64,000 nucleotides of DNA from Aurantiacibacter sp. D1-12 (GTDB lineage: Bacteria > Pseudomonadota > Alphaproteobacteria > Sphingomonadales > Sphingomonadaceae), in the NCBI RefSeq assembly GCF_028858515.1, contig NZ_JAPJZJ010000002.1, forward strand, positions 124,001 through 188,000, given 5' to 3'. Positions 1 to 10,547 of this stretch are shown one piece after another; positions within the stretch are counted from its first letter, which is position 1, and every line of letters starts with the position of its first letter. The translations under genes and the position numbers were made by a program. The notes under the pieces were generated by a model. That model did not search any database. It had not been told where the DNA came from and saw only the letters and a list, made by a program, of their open reading frames with translations.

Positions 1-1
1 G

Positions 2-1831
2 CATGAGCAGTTGAGCTTCCTGCAAACCATCGTCACAGTGAAAGACGGCGTAGATCGGGAGACGGCTCAGGCTCAGCTTGAAGCCGAAACTGCGCGCATG
101 ATCGCCGAAGGTCCGACCCAGGACGAGATCAACCGTGCGGTCACGCAGTTCGCCTCCGGCTTTATCGGCGGCCAGCAGCGTGTTGGCGGCTTTGGTGGCA
201 AGGGTATGATCCTGGCCGAAGGACTGATGTATACCGGTGATGCCGGTTTCTACCGCACGCAGCTGGAGCAGATGGCAGCTGTAACGCCGGAAAGCGTCCG
301 TGCAGCGATGGAACGCTGGCTTTCGCGTCCTGAAGTGACACTGGTCGTTGTGCCGGGCGAGCGCACTCTCGATGGCGGCGAAATGGGCGGCTGGGGTGAT
401 GAACACCTCAATCCTCCACCGGAGCCAGACACCGGAAGCGACATCGAAGTGGCCCGTACGGGCCCGGAACGCGAGCTCCCGACGCCTGCACCGGTTGGGG
501 CGCTCACCTTCCCCGATGTGGAGCGGGCCACTCTATCCAACGGTATCGAAGTTGTCCTAGCGCGCCGTGATGCGGTTCCGCAGCTCAATCTCGCCATGGT
601 GTTTGATGCGGGTTCTGCCGTCGATCCTATCGGACAGGCAGGCGTGCATGAAACCATGATCGATGTGATGACCCAAGGCACCACCAGCCGTAGCGCGCTC
701 GATATCGCGATTGCGCAGGAAGCACTGGGCGCCTCGCTTGGCGCTAGCGCCGGTGTTGAACGCAGCACAGTGTCGCTGACCGCCTTGTCTGCAAATCTCG
801 AGCCATCGCTCGAGCTGATGGCGGACGTTGTTCGCAACCCGGCTTTCGCCGAAGCCGACGTTGCGCGTGTCCGCGCCCAGCGTGTGGCCGCGATCGAACA
901 GCAGCTTTCATCGCCCTCGGGCATGGCGAGCCGTGCGCTGATGCCGCTCATCTATGGCGAAGATCACCCCTACTCCTATGCATCATCTGCCGGTGATGCG
1001 GACGTGGTTGCTGAACTCACCGCAGCCGATCTTGCAGTCGAACACGCCGAATGGTTCCGCCCCGACCTCGCCACGATCACCGCAGTGGGCGATGTGTCGA
1101 TGGAAGAACTGGTTGCCGCGCTCGAAGCCAGCTTTGGCGACTGGGCAGTTCCGGCCACTCCGGCTCCGGTAAAGAGCATTGATGCGGAAATTCCGGCACC
1201 TTCAGTGCGCCTTGTCGTGGTGGACCGGCCGAACTCGCCATCGAGCTTCTTGTCGATTGGCCGGATCACTCCATTCGAAGGACATGTTGACGGGTTCGAA
1301 GCGGTTGCACTCGCCAATGAGGTGATCGGCAGCGGCTTCCTTTCCCGCCTCAATAGCGATCTGCGCGAAACACGTGGCTGGACCTATGGCATCGGATCAT
1401 CGATCCCGAGCGCCGAGGGACCGCGCCGTCTGCAGATCGGCACGCAGGTGCAGGCAGACCGGACCGCAGATTCGATCACGGTCATCCTTGACCAGATGTC
1501 AGCCTTCCCCGCCGCCAATCCCGTGAACGATGTCGAATACCAGCGGGTGACGGACGGCAACATCCGCAATCTGCCCAATCGCTTTGAAACGAACGGGCAG
1601 GTGCTTGGCGCGCTGCTGTCCAACCAGCAGCTGGGTCGCGATCTGCGCTATCAGGCAAGCTTGCCCGATCTCTATCGCGCGGTGTCGCGTGATGCGATCA
1701 ATGCTGCAGCAGCTACCTACCTCCAGCCGGATGACCTCATTATCGTTGTGGTGGGTGATCGCTCTGTGATCGACTCACAGCTCGAAGGGCTGGATATGGA
1801 CATCGAGTATCTGAGCGTAGACGATCTCTGA
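2..1831 (+). CDS. M16 family peptidase-like protein, 5'-truncated by window edge
   Basis: The frame is open to the left window edge, so the TTG at 11 is unlikely to be the true start and the N-terminus lies outside. Counting from that TTG, the visible part holds the end of a first M16 (pitrilysin) unit to about residue 118, a proline-rich acidic linker (about 134-165), and a second M16 half from about 166. In M16 zinc peptidases the metal motif is HxxEH. At the equivalent place here (H213) the sequence reads HETMI, so this half is structural and non-catalytic. Two-unit M16 proteins usually carry one active and one inactive half, so the active motif is expected upstream of the window. Probably periplasmic, but no signal peptide can be seen. 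Confidence 0.85.
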   Translation, partial: HEQLSFLQTIVTVKDGVDRETAQAQLEAETARMIAEGPTQDEINRAVTQFASGFIGGQQRVGGFGGKGMILAEGLMYTGDAGFYRTQLEQMAAVTPESVRAAMERWLSRPEVTLVVVPGERTLDGGEMGGWGDEHLNPPPEPDTGSDIEVARTGPERELPTPAPVGALTFPDVERATLSNGIEVVLARRDAVPQLNLAMVFDAGSAVDPIGQAGVHETMIDVMTQGTTSRSALDIAIAQEALGASLGASAGVERSTVSLTALSANLEPSLELMADVVRNPAFAEADVARVRAQRVAAIEQQLSSPSGMASRALMPLIYGEDHPYSYASSAGDADVVAELTAADLAVEHAEWFRPDLATITAVGDVSMEELVAALEASFGDWAVPATPAPVKSIDAEIPAPSVRLVVVDRPNSPSSFLSIGRITPFEGHVDGFEAVALANEVIGSGFLSRLNSDLRETRGWTYGIGSSIPSAEGPRRLQIGTQVQADRTADSITVILDQMSAFPAANPVNDVEYQRVTDGNIRNLPNRFETNGQVLGALLSNQQLGRDLRYQASLPDLYRAVSRDAINAAAATYLQPDDLIIVVVGDRSVIDSQLEGLDMDIEYLSVDDL

Positions 1832-1868
1832 TCACCGCCCTGCACTTTCAGAAATTCAAGGAAAAACC

Positions 1869-2177
1869 ATGAGTAATCTCGCCGGAACATACGACTTCAC
1901 CGTGTCCACCCCGATGGGCGAACAATCGGGCACGATGACAGTCAATCCCAACGATGATGGCACAAAGTTTGACGGCACGCTGACGGGCACGCTCGGCACC
2001 ATGCCGATCAGTGATGGGACCATCAGTGGCAATACGCTGACCTGGCAGATGAAGATGAACATGCCGCTGCCGATGACGCTCAATTGCGAGGCAATTGTCG
2101 ATGGCGACAATGTTGCGGGCAGCATCGATGCCGGCATGATGGGCAAGATGGCGCTGAAAGCTACCCGGCAGTCCTAG
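1869..2177 (+). CDS. Small beta-rich hypothetical protein, lipocalin-like composition
   Basis: A 102-residue protein with no signal peptide and no membrane segment. Alternating Thr/Gly/Asp-rich strands (for example DFTVSTPMGEQSG, then DGTKFDGTLTG) and a methionine-rich stretch (MKMNMPLPM, around residues 58-66) suggest a single small beta barrel or sandwich. I do not recognise a characterised family. The ATG has an AAGGAAAAACC leader as ribosome binding site and follows the M16 gene by 37 bp on the same strand, so the two may be cotranscribed. Its stop overlaps the stop of the convergent trmL gene by 3 bp. Function unknown. Confidence 0.7.
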   Translation: MSNLAGTYDFTVSTPMGEQSGTMTVNPNDDGTKFDGTLTGTLGTMPISDGTISGNTLTWQMKMNMPLPMTLNCEAIVDGDNVAGSIDAGMMGKMALKATRQS

Positions 2178-2641
2178 AACCTGCCGCGTAAAGCCTGATA
2201 GGCAACCGCAGTTGCCGTGTTCGCGAGGTTGAGCGAACGGATGTGCTGTGATCGCATTGGCAGATAGAATTCGCGCGCCTTGTGGGCCTCACGAATGGCG
2301 TCGGGCAGCCCCTTGGTCTCGCATCCGAACACCAGGTAGGCATCGTCCGGATAGCCCGGCTCGTAGAAAGACTGCTCTCCGTCATCCTCGAACAGGAAAA
2401 GCTGGTCTTCACGCGGTGCGCGCTCCTGCATGAATTCATCCCAACTGCGAAACTCGGCTAACCGCACGTGCTGCCAGTAATCCAGCCCGGAACGTTTCAC
2501 GCGCGCATCCGAGAGCACAAAGCCAAGCGGATGGATCAGCACCAGCTCGATATCGAGCGCCACACAGGTGCGGCCCACCGCGCCGGTATTGCCGGGAATT
2601 TCGGGATGGACGAGGACGATGCTCGGCTTAGGGTCGGTCAT
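2174..2641 (-). CDS. trmL: tRNA (cytidine(34)-2'-O)-methyltransferase
   Basis: SPOUT-family methyltransferase of the TrmL/YibK type, which 2'-O-methylates the wobble nucleotide of tRNA-Leu isoacceptors using S-adenosylmethionine. The 155-residue length matches the family. The N-terminal motif PGNTGAVGRTC (about 16-26), the central LVFGCETKGLP and the C-terminal knot segment ending RSLNLANTATAVAYQALR are the three SPOUT motifs. I chose the ATG at 2641 because it is preceded by GAGGGGGCGGC; the longer frame begins at an ATG without a ribosome site. It sits downstream of the HhH/OmpA operon on the same strand. A tRNA-Leu gene lies elsewhere in this window. Confidence 0.92.
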   Translation of the reverse strand: MTDPKPSIVLVHPEIPGNTGAVGRTCVALDIELVLIHPLGFVLSDARVKRSGLDYWQHVRLAEFRSWDEFMQERAPREDQLFLFEDDGEQSFYEPGYPDDAYLVFGCETKGLPDAIREAHKAREFYLPMRSQHIRSLNLANTATAVAYQALRGRF

Positions 2642-2679
2642 GCCGCCCCCTCTAATGCGCCGCATCTTGGCGCGTCACC

Positions 2680-3474
2680 CTATTTGTTGCTGTAGCCGAA
2701 GCGCCCTTTCCAGCCTTGCATATCGCCCTTGGCAATCAGTTTGGCCTGTTCGACCCATTGATCGCGGGTGATACGACCCCGGAAGGTACCGAGATAGCCG
2801 TCGACCTCGTCAATCTCGCGTTCCCCCCACGCGGCGATCTGGTCGAAGCGCTTCACGCCAAGATCGTTGCAGAGCGCAGCGAGTTTGGGACCAATGCCAT
2901 TGATCAAGGTCAGGTCTTCAGACGGACCCTTCGCAGCGGGAATGCGAGGGCGATCGGCTCCATAGCGACGTTCCCATTCCGCATCATTGCCCGCGGCCAG
3001 CAATTGCGCCTGCGGCACCCATTCGTCACGTTGTATGCGACCTTTGACCGTCAGGCACCGGTCAACCTCGGCCACGTCCTCAGTGCTCCACGCGGCAATC
3101 TGGTCGAACCTTCGTACGCCTAGCGACTGGCACAGATCGTTGAGCTTGGGGCCGATGCCGCTGATGCGGGTCAGATCGTCGCTTTCGCCTACGGCCGCGG
3201 CGATAGCTGGGCCGCTCTTGGAACTCGCCGCCGCAGCGCCGGCAACTGCAGCGCCTGCCAGCGGTGTAGCATCGGCAGGTTCAGGCGCGATGCCATCCTC
3301 TTCCGGAGGCGCGAAGGTCTGGGCTTCGGCCTCTGCATCGGTATCGATATCGCTTTCGGCATCATGTTCGTGTTCGGAAGACAGAGCGTCAGCCCACACC
3401 CACCACCCGGTGGCAAAGCCGATCAGCAAGGCAAGCAGGAAGACCAGCGGATTGGCGACGAACATGTCGAACAT
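2680..3474 (-). CDS. Membrane-anchored protein with two helix-hairpin-helix repeats
   Basis: A 264-residue protein. One N-terminal transmembrane segment (about 8-28) is followed by a long acidic/Ala-Pro-rich disordered linker (30-98), then two copies of a roughly 65-residue unit (99-162 and 186-250). Both copies share DLTxIxGIGPKL, a conserved Cys, LGVxRFDQIAAW and GRIxRDxWVxQA. GIGPKL is the hairpin of H3TH/HhH folds (the COG3743-like group also found at the C-terminus of some complex I-associated proteins). Such domains can bind DNA or pack against partners; nothing here shows which. Start chosen at 3474 with GGAGG 7 bp upstream. Last gene of a three-gene operon with a 34-codon membrane peptide and a BON-OmpA protein. 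Confidence 0.75.
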   Translation of the reverse strand: MFDMFVANPLVFLLALLIGFATGWWVWADALSSEHEHDAESDIDTDAEAEAQTFAPPEEDGIAPEPADATPLAGAAVAGAAAASSKSGPAIAAAVGESDDLTRISGIGPKLNDLCQSLGVRRFDQIAAWSTEDVAEVDRCLTVKGRIQRDEWVPQAQLLAAGNDAEWERRYGADRPRIPAAKGPSEDLTLINGIGPKLAALCNDLGVKRFDQIAAWGEREIDEVDGYLGTFRGRITRDQWVEQAKLIAKGDMQGWKGRFGYSNK

Positions 3475-3475
3475 A

Positions 3476-3577
3476 TCAGTCCTCCGCCTCGCCACGGCCC
3501 CAGATGAACCAGGCAACACCCAGTCCGGTCAGGAACATGATGGCGAGGTAGATCCAGCTTTCTGCAAGCAGCGGCAT
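3476..3577 (-). CDS. 34-codon-scale single-pass membrane micropeptide
   Basis: A short frame of 33 residues plus stop. It starts with ATG at 3577 and carries one hydrophobic helix (WIYLAIMFLTGLGVAWFIW, about residues 8-26) followed by a short charged tail ending GRGEAED. A strong GGAGGAATAGG ribosome site precedes it and overlaps the stop of the upstream OmpA-like gene. Its own stop is one base from the ATG of the downstream HhH gene, whose GGAGG lies inside this frame. That spacing on both sides argues that it is a real, translationally coupled gene rather than spacer. Role unknown; a small membrane adaptor between the OmpA-like and HhH proteins is a guess. Confidence 0.6.
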   Translation of the reverse strand: MPLLAESWIYLAIMFLTGLGVAWFIWGRGEAED

Positions 3578-3578
3578 C

Positions 3579-4313
3579 CTATTCCTCCCCCCCTTCGCGC
3601 AGGATCGAGCCTGCCGAAACCGTAAAGGCGATGCGGCGGTTGGCGGCGTTGGCCTCCGCGCTAGTGCCTTCCATTACCGGTTGCGATGATCCCAGCCCCT
3701 CTGCAGTGATGCGTGATGCATCGATCCCGCGCTCGGCCAAAGCCGCAGCCACGCGATCAGCGCGTTCCTGGCTCATCGTGGCATTGATCGCGTTGGAGCC
3801 GCGCGCATCGGTGTGCCCTTCAACGCGCACGGCCAGTCCGGGGCACTCGGTCAGAACGGCGGCGACTTCATCGACCACGGCGAGCGAGCTATCGGGCATA
3901 TAGGCGCTGCCACTGCGGAAGGTGATGACCTTGTCCGCCATCACCGCATCGACATTGTCCTGGCAATCCGAGACCTCCGCGGAAGTGGTTTGTTCGGCAT
4001 CGATGCTTGGCCCGGTAAACTCCTCGCCTTCGTCACCAAAGCTCACCGATTTCACACCGGGAACGGTCAGCAGGGCAGCACGAATGCGATCACGTTCTGC
4101 GGGATCGTCAACGCCGGAAACCACCGCCATGCGCGAGAGCGGGTCGCGTTGCATCGCCACCGATGCGCCCTCGCCCGGTTCCAGTCCGGCAAAGGCTTCC
4201 TGCGCCTCGCCTTCGATACCGTCGATATAGGCCTCGCCCGTCACCGCGTGCGAACCCCAGGCCAGCAGCGAGGTGGCTATAGCGCCAATTGCAACCTTGG
4301 CGAATCCGTTCAT
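3579..4313 (-). CDS. BON-OmpA family envelope protein
   Basis: A 244-residue protein. An N-terminal hydrophobic segment (about 5-23) anchors or exports it. A region at about 28-92 resembles a BON (lipid-interacting) repeat, ending TVPGVKSVSF. A C-terminal OmpA-type peptidoglycan-binding domain (about 120-235) carries GHTDARGS (166-173) and the helix SQERADRVAAAL (181-192). Two cysteines at 117 and 157 could form a disulfide. Start set at 4313, after GGGGAGGGG; the longer frame begins further up without a ribosome site. First gene of an operon with a micropeptide and a membrane-anchored HhH protein. Expected role: peptidoglycan attachment from the inner membrane or periplasm. Confidence 0.82.
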   Translation of the reverse strand: MNGFAKVAIGAIATSLLAWGSHAVTGEAYIDGIEGEAQEAFAGLEPGEGASVAMQRDPLSRMAVVSGVDDPAERDRIRAALLTVPGVKSVSFGDEGEEFTGPSIDAEQTTSAEVSDCQDNVDAVMADKVITFRSGSAYMPDSSLAVVDEVAAVLTECPGLAVRVEGHTDARGSNAINATMSQERADRVAAALAERGIDASRITAEGLGSSQPVMEGTSAEANAANRRIAFTVSAGSILREGGEE

Positions 4314-4431
4314 GGCTTTCCCCTCCCCAGCGAGACTGGCGTGGAATCGCATTATGGTAAAGGGATGCGCGCGCCTACGCTCCCCTCCTGTGGAAAGTGG
4401 CGCAGCACGGGACAGGTTGGAAAAGGCGTGA

Positions 4432-5931
4432 TTAGCCCAGCTTGCCCTTCAGGATCTGGTTCACGACCGCCGGATTGGCCTTGCCCTGCATCGCTTTCAT
4501 CGTCTGGCCGACGAAGAAGCCGAACAGCTTGTCCTTGCCGCCGCGGTATTCCTCGACCTTGTCGCCATTGGCAGCGATGATCGCGTCGATGGCAGCTTCG
4601 ATAGCGCCGGTGTCGCTGACCTGCTTCAGGCCCTCGGTATCAGCGATTTCGTCAGGCTCACGGCCTTCTTTCAGGACGATCTCGAAGATTTCCTTCGCCT
4701 GCCCGCCGGATATTTCGCCCGCGTCCTGCATCTTGAGGATCGCGGCCTGACGCGCGGCGGTGGCGTGCGAAGCATCGGCTTCATCACCCAGCGATTTGAT
4801 CACGCCCGGAGCAACCGAGAGCGCCCAGTTGGCGACCGGCGTGGCGACCTTCTTCTCGTCCTTGCCCAGCGCATTGGCGGTCTCGGCCAGCAGCGTTTCG
4901 AAGCGCGCGAAGGTCTCGACCTCAGCCGTCAATTCACGGGCATTGTAGGGCGTCAGGCCCAGCTCGTTCTCGTAGCGCGCACGCTTGGCATCGGGCAGCT
5001 CGGGAAGGCTCGCCTTGCACTCTTCAATGAAGTCATCCTCCAGTTCGAGCGGCAGCAGGTCAGGATCGGGGAAGTAGCGATAATCGTGCGCGTCTTCCTT
5101 GCTGCGCATTGTGCGCGTGGTTCCGGTGCCCGGATCGAACAGGCGGGTTTCCTGATCGATAGAACCACCTTCTTCGAGCACATCGACCTGGCGGTTCGCC
5201 TCGAACTCGATGACCTGCATCACGAAGCGCACCGAATTGACGTTCTTCGTTTCAGTCCGGGTGCCCAGTTCGGTATCGCCGACCTTGCGCACCGAGACGT
5301 TCACGTCCGCGCGCATGGAGCCTTCTTCCATATTGCCGTCGCAAGAGCCGACATAGCGCAGGATCGAACGCAGCTTGCGTACATAGGCCCCGGCCTCGGC
5401 GGGTGATGTCATGTCCGGCTTGGAGACGATTTCCATCAGCGCAACGCCGGTGCGGTTGAGATCGACATAGGACATGGTCGGGTGCTGATCGTGCATCAGC
5501 TTGCCCGCATCCTGCTCCACGTGAATGCGCTCGATGCCGATCACCTTGTCCTCGGGGATACCCGCCTTCTCGTCCGCATCGATGGTGAGCGAGCCTTCGC
5601 CCACGATGGGGTGGTAAAGCTGGCTGATCTGGTAGCCCTGCGGCAAATCGGCGTAGAAGTAGTTCTTGCGGTCGAACCGCGACCACTTGTTGATCTGCGC
5701 CTCGATCGCCATGCCGGTGCGCACCGCCTGCCGGATGCACTCGCGATTGGGCACGGGCAACATGCCCGGCATCGCGGCATCGACAAGGGAGACCTGCGTG
5801 TTCGGCTCCGCCCCGAACGCGGTGGAGGCGCCGGAAAACAGCTTGGCGTTGGACGTGACCTGCGCATGGACCTCAAGGCCGATCACGACCTCCCACTCGC
5901 CCGTTGCGCCCTGGATGCGGTAATTAGTCAT
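4432..5931 (-). CDS. gatB: Asp-tRNA(Asn)/Glu-tRNA(Gln) amidotransferase subunit B
   Basis: GatB, 499 residues. It is the tRNA-binding kinase subunit of GatCAB, which converts Glu-tRNA(Gln) or Asp-tRNA(Asn) to the amide in the cytoplasm. The N-terminal IGLEVHAQ signature is at 17-24. The [17 protein letters not shown] and DVNVSVR segments of the catalytic cradle follow, and the C-terminal part is a YqeY-like helical domain ending LKGKLG. Its ATG overlaps the stop of an AT-richer orphan gene that separates it from gatA. An intact gatCAB operon suggests the organism uses the indirect route for at least one amide aminoacyl-tRNA. Confidence 0.97.
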   Translation of the reverse strand: MTNYRIQGATGEWEVVIGLEVHAQVTSNAKLFSGASTAFGAEPNTQVSLVDAAMPGMLPVPNRECIRQAVRTGMAIEAQINKWSRFDRKNYFYADLPQGYQISQLYHPIVGEGSLTIDADEKAGIPEDKVIGIERIHVEQDAGKLMHDQHPTMSYVDLNRTGVALMEIVSKPDMTSPAEAGAYVRKLRSILRYVGSCDGNMEEGSMRADVNVSVRKVGDTELGTRTETKNVNSVRFVMQVIEFEANRQVDVLEEGGSIDQETRLFDPGTGTTRTMRSKEDAHDYRYFPDPDLLPLELEDDFIEECKASLPELPDAKRARYENELGLTPYNARELTAEVETFARFETLLAETANALGKDEKKVATPVANWALSVAPGVIKSLGDEADASHATAARQAAILKMQDAGEISGGQAKEIFEIVLKEGREPDEIADTEGLKQVSDTGAIEAAIDAIIAANGDKVEEYRGGKDKLFGFFVGQTMKAMQGKANPAVVNQILKGKLG

Positions 5932-6291
5932 CCTTCAATCCTAACAAGTGGCGTTCTACGTTTTTCTGTTCAGTCTTGGCCATATCATCAAACTTGCCAG
6001 AACCAGTGATCCTCAGTTCCTCGAGAAACATAATCGACGCATCACGATACTCGGGAAACTTTTTCAGGTCTCGAATACAAGCCACCATCGTCGGGCCATC
6101 AAACTTACCATCATTGCTCTTGTCGAGCATTCTCGCGAACATCCCCATCAAATCAGCATACTTGGGTGCTCTACTTTCGCTCGGCTTTTTCTTGTTCTGC
6201 ATTGCAAGGTAAAGAACCAGCAGGACCATGATCCAAAAAGGCAAAACCATGCCGAACAAGATCAGCGCTAAGGCAGTCCACTCGAACCCAC

Positions 6292-6295
<4 letters not shown>
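5924..6295 (-). CDS. Orphan single-pass membrane protein inserted between gatA and gatB
   Basis: A protein of about 123 residues with one strong N-terminal transmembrane helix (roughly residues 6-33), then a basic patch ([12 protein letters not shown]) and a cytoplasmic helical region rich in Lys, Asp and Met. No family recognised. The start is a run of three GTG codons (6301, 6298, 6295). I prefer the last, since it overlaps the gatA stop as GTGA and lies about 8 bp from GGAGAA. The stop overlaps the gatB ATG, so it is translationally coupled on both sides. Two 60-base lines I counted are about 47% G+C, well below the flanking gat genes, which suggests transfer into the operon. Confidence 0.7.
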
Positions 6296-7772
<1,477 letters not shown>

Positions 7773-7773
<1 letters not shown>

Positions 7774-8075
7774 TATTCAATCACCTTCGGCACGCCGTAA
7801 AAGCCGTGCTCTGCCACCGGAGCATTTGCCAGCACATCGTCCTGACGCCCGCCGCCGGTTTTGGGATCGGCATCGATCACATCGTCGCGCAGACGCAGCT
7901 CTTGCGGAATGACAGCGGTCATCGGTTCGACACCGGAGGTATCGACCTCGCCAAGCTGCTCCACCCAGGTGAGGATATTGTTGAATTCGGGCACAAGGTG
8001 ATCGAGGTCTTCCTCGCCCATCCTGATGCGCGCCAGTTGGGCGATTTTCGCCACTTCTTCTCGGGTAACAGACAT
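7773..8075 (-). CDS. gatC: Asp-tRNA(Asn)/Glu-tRNA(Gln) amidotransferase subunit C
   Basis: GatC, 100 residues, the small belt-like subunit that holds GatA and GatB together. Family features are the N-terminal [14 protein letters not shown] helix, the [12 protein letters not shown] helix (about 30-42), the VEPM turn and the C-terminal [19 protein letters not shown]. First gene of the operon, with the gatA GTG overlapping its stop. A 46 bp gap separates its ATG from the DUF4153-type gene upstream on the same strand, so transcription may either start in that gap or continue from rpsU. Confidence 0.95.
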
Positions 8076-8121
8076 GCATGCGCACTAGCGAGGCGAAGGG
8101 CGCGCTTCAAGCGGATATACG

Positions 8122-9849
8122 CTATTCGAATGGATCGCCAACAGGCTCATCGCCCACATAGAGTTGACGTCCCTCGAAGGGTCGCAATTCGAGCTGTGCA
8201 TCCGGGTCACGCGCGGCATCGGGGCCGTATCGTTCACCCTGCAACCGGCCGTTGCGAATGAACTGTTCGATCGCTCTCTCGTTGCCGGGGGTGACGAGCA
8301 GCAGCTTGACGCCGTTCCAGTTCTGGTTGGGGATCAATGCAACAAGCTGGCCACGATCGGTTTCACCCACAACATCCGCCCGACACGCCACTTCGCAGAG
8401 ATATATCTCATCCCGGATATAGGCGCCAACGGCAGCACGTGTGGCTTCGTCCATATCACCGAAATCGGTGTTCTCTACGACTTCGCGGCGTTCGGCGGCG
8501 GTACGCGACCCGTAGTAGCGTCCTTCCGCATTCTGTGTTTCCTGCGCCAGTTGCGCGATGTCCGGATCGTCACTCTGGGCAAGTTCTGCCAAGGCATCGC
8601 CTCCGGCATCGCCGAAATCCCAGCGCAGCGCGTTGAAATCGAATTCCTCGACCGGGGTCTCCCCGCTTTCCAGCCGCGCGAGCTGATCGCGCGTCGAGAT
8701 TGCACCGAAGTCGAACAGCGGCAGGGCGAGGATTAGCGCGATCACGCAGGTGACAGCAGCCAGGTGCATATTCGCACGGCGCAGATAGTCGCACCAGGCT
8801 GCCATACGGCCCCGCACCAGCGCGGCCCAATAGGCAAGGCCATAGGCGGTGGCGATAACAATCGCGATCAGCGCCCAGATGCGCTCGGGCGTCAAGCCGT
8901 GCTGGTCGATGCGGATGCCCATGCTGATCGCAGCGAAAATGGCGAGCGGCAGGATGCACGCGGCCAGAACCAGCGCAGCAGCCTGCATCACAACGTTGCC
9001 ACTGCGCGCTTCATCATCGTCGCGAACAATCGCGTTGCAGAAGATGAAAGCAAATACCGCGCAGCTGAGCAGCACTGGCGTTGCGCTGTCAGTGGCTTCC
9101 CAGAGCGCGCTGCCTCCCGAAAACAGCAGGATTGTGAGGAAGATGAGCAGCGCCACGGCGAAGGGCACCGCCAGCAGCGCAAAGACCAGCATGACCACGC
9201 GTTGCAAGGTACCGAGCACGCCCAGCTGGTTGCGCAACACGCCCATCGCCCCACCGAAGGTCGCTCCCATGAATGCGCCTACAAAACCATCGGTCTCGAT
9301 CAGCTTTTCGATCACTTCAATGCCGACAATGCTGAAAAGCGCGTGGAGCAGCCACAGGACCAGCCAGCTCAGCCCGACAAAGGCCAGTGCGCCACCCGCA
9401 CTGACCGCATCGGTCCAGACGTGGAAATGGGTTTCGGCATAGGGCGTTGCCCACTTCCTGCGGTGAAACGCCGCCTGGAACAGCGGGATCGCAAGAAGCG
9501 AGAAGAACACCCCGGCGGCAAAGGCGAACTCTGTACCCGCGCGCGAACTGCCAAGGTCTGCCACGATATAGGCAATTCCGCCCATCACCGCGCCTACGCC
9601 GAGGGCGAAGATTGCGGATTCGATCAGCCGCGTGGGCCGGAGGACAAACGTCGCCGCGACAAAGGCAAAGAAGAAGAATGTGGCAATTGCTGCGCCCAAT
9701 CCACTCTCGCCCTCGCTTTCGAGGATGAGGTGTATGATCAGGCCGGAGACAGCACCGAGGCCCGCCAGCAGCCACGGGCGCAGTGGCCAATCTTCAAGGT
9801 AGTTGGCTTCAACGGGGAGCGCCTGCTCCTCTTCAGAACCGGCGACCAT
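8122..9849 (-). CDS. DUF4153-type polytopic membrane protein
   Basis: A 575-residue protein. The first two thirds hold about ten or more hydrophobic helices (from residue 27 to about 375). A soluble acidic C-terminal part (about 385-575) contains a duplicated charged region and a single CEVAC motif. The arrangement fits the DUF4153 family of bacterial inner-membrane proteins, whose function is not established. Start ATG 9849 is preceded by AAGGGGAAGCAC. It lies 23 bp downstream of the FKBP gene on the same strand and is probably cotranscribed with it. No transporter signature is visible. Confidence 0.7.
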   Translation of the reverse strand: MVAGSEEEQALPVEANYLEDWPLRPWLLAGLGAVSGLIIHLILESEGESGLGAAIATFFFFAFVAATFVLRPTRLIESAIFALGVGAVMGGIAYIVADLGSSRAGTEFAFAAGVFFSLLAIPLFQAAFHRRKWATPYAETHFHVWTDAVSAGGALAFVGLSWLVLWLLHALFSIVGIEVIEKLIETDGFVGAFMGATFGGAMGVLRNQLGVLGTLQRVVMLVFALLAVPFAVALLIFLTILLFSGGSALWEATDSATPVLLSCAVFAFIFCNAIVRDDDEARSGNVVMQAAALVLAACILPLAIFAAISMGIRIDQHGLTPERIWALIAIVIATAYGLAYWAALVRGRMAAWCDYLRRANMHLAAVTCVIALILALPLFDFGAISTRDQLARLESGETPVEEFDFNALRWDFGDAGGDALAELAQSDDPDIAQLAQETQNAEGRYYGSRTAAERREVVENTDFGDMDEATRAAVGAYIRDEIYLCEVACRADVVGETDRGQLVALIPNQNWNGVKLLLVTPGNERAIEQFIRNGRLQGERYGPDAARDPDAQLELRPFEGRQLYVGDEPVGDPFE

Positions 9850-9872
9850 GTGCTTCCCCTTAATCGTGAGTC

Positions 9873-10427
9873 TTATTCAGCGGCGGCGGCACCTTCTCCA
9901 CCCTCTTCCATCTGCTGCATCATTTGCATCATGGTCATATAGCGCTGCTGCGCCTCTTCCTCGGCCATGAAATCAACGAGCGTCATGTTGAAATAGAGGT
10001 CGGATCCGGGAGGGATAGGCGAACCTTCCTGCACATCGTCGCCATAACCCAGCTCTGCCGGGATGAAGACTTCGTAAGTTCCGCCCTTCTGCATTTGCAC
10101 TACGGCTTCCTGGAAACCCGGGATCATCTGGCCGAGCGGCAGGGCAGCGCCATCGGGCAGTATCCCCGGAACCGGCCATGCACCATCGGTCGACTGATCG
10201 AACACGGTGCCGTCTTCAAGGCGGCCGGTGTAACGCACAAAGATCACGTCCTCGACTGTCGGGTTCGGGCCTTCACCTGCGGTAATTGTGTCAACGGTCA
10301 CGCCCTTGGGCATGGCCGCCCAGGCAACTCCGGCAGCCACGAGTACGGCGACAAGAACGCCCAGCCACAGCTTGAGCAGCGAGCCCTTGGCGATGGGTTG
10401 CAGAGGAACACGGGTCACTTCGGTCAT
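9873..10427 (-). CDS. Membrane-anchored FKBP-type peptidyl-prolyl isomerase
   Basis: A 184-residue protein with one N-terminal transmembrane helix (about 20-38) followed by an FKBP domain (about 50-155). Family segments are VRYTGRLEDGTVFDQS, the IPGFQEAVVQM core and the IPAELGYGD loop. A Met/Gln/Glu-rich tail follows (MMQMMQQMEEGGEG). The topology places the isomerase in the periplasm, where it would speed proline isomerisation in exported proteins. I chose ATG 10427 (AGGA about 9 bp upstream) over the ATG 18 bp earlier. It sits between rpsU (upstream, with its own terminator) and the DUF4153 gene. Confidence 0.88.
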   Translation of the reverse strand: MTEVTRVPLQPIAKGSLLKLWLGVLVAVLVAAGVAWAAMPKGVTVDTITAGEGPNPTVEDVIFVRYTGRLEDGTVFDQSTDGAWPVPGILPDGAALPLGQMIPGFQEAVVQMQKGGTYEVFIPAELGYGDDVQEGSPIPPGSDLYFNMTLVDFMAEEEAQQRYMTMMQMMQQMEEGGEGAAAAE

Positions 10428-10452
10428 CGGGTCAAATCCTGCCATATGCCGC

Positions 10453-10491
10453 GCAAAACAAAAGGGCGCGGAATCTCTTCCACGCCCCTTT
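10453..10491 (-). terminator. Rho-independent terminator of rpsU
   Basis: On the minus strand a GGGGCGTGGAA stem pairs with TTCCGCGCCC across a four-base loop, followed by TTTTGTTTTG. It lies about 57 bp after the rpsU stop and before the FKBP ATG. The same TTTTGTTTTG tail is seen after two other genes in the window. Confidence 0.85.
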
Positions 10492-10547
10492 GGCTTAGCT
10501 ACGGTGAGCTTTCAAGCAATCTTACCCGCTTATGCGCGGGAAGCCGC

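Noticed and set aside
8764-9942. Plus-strand frame of 392 codons opposite the DUF4153 and FKBP genes
   Set aside because: Rich in His, Arg and Gln and without any domain; it is a typical antisense artefact. The minus-strand genes have membrane helices and an FKBP domain.
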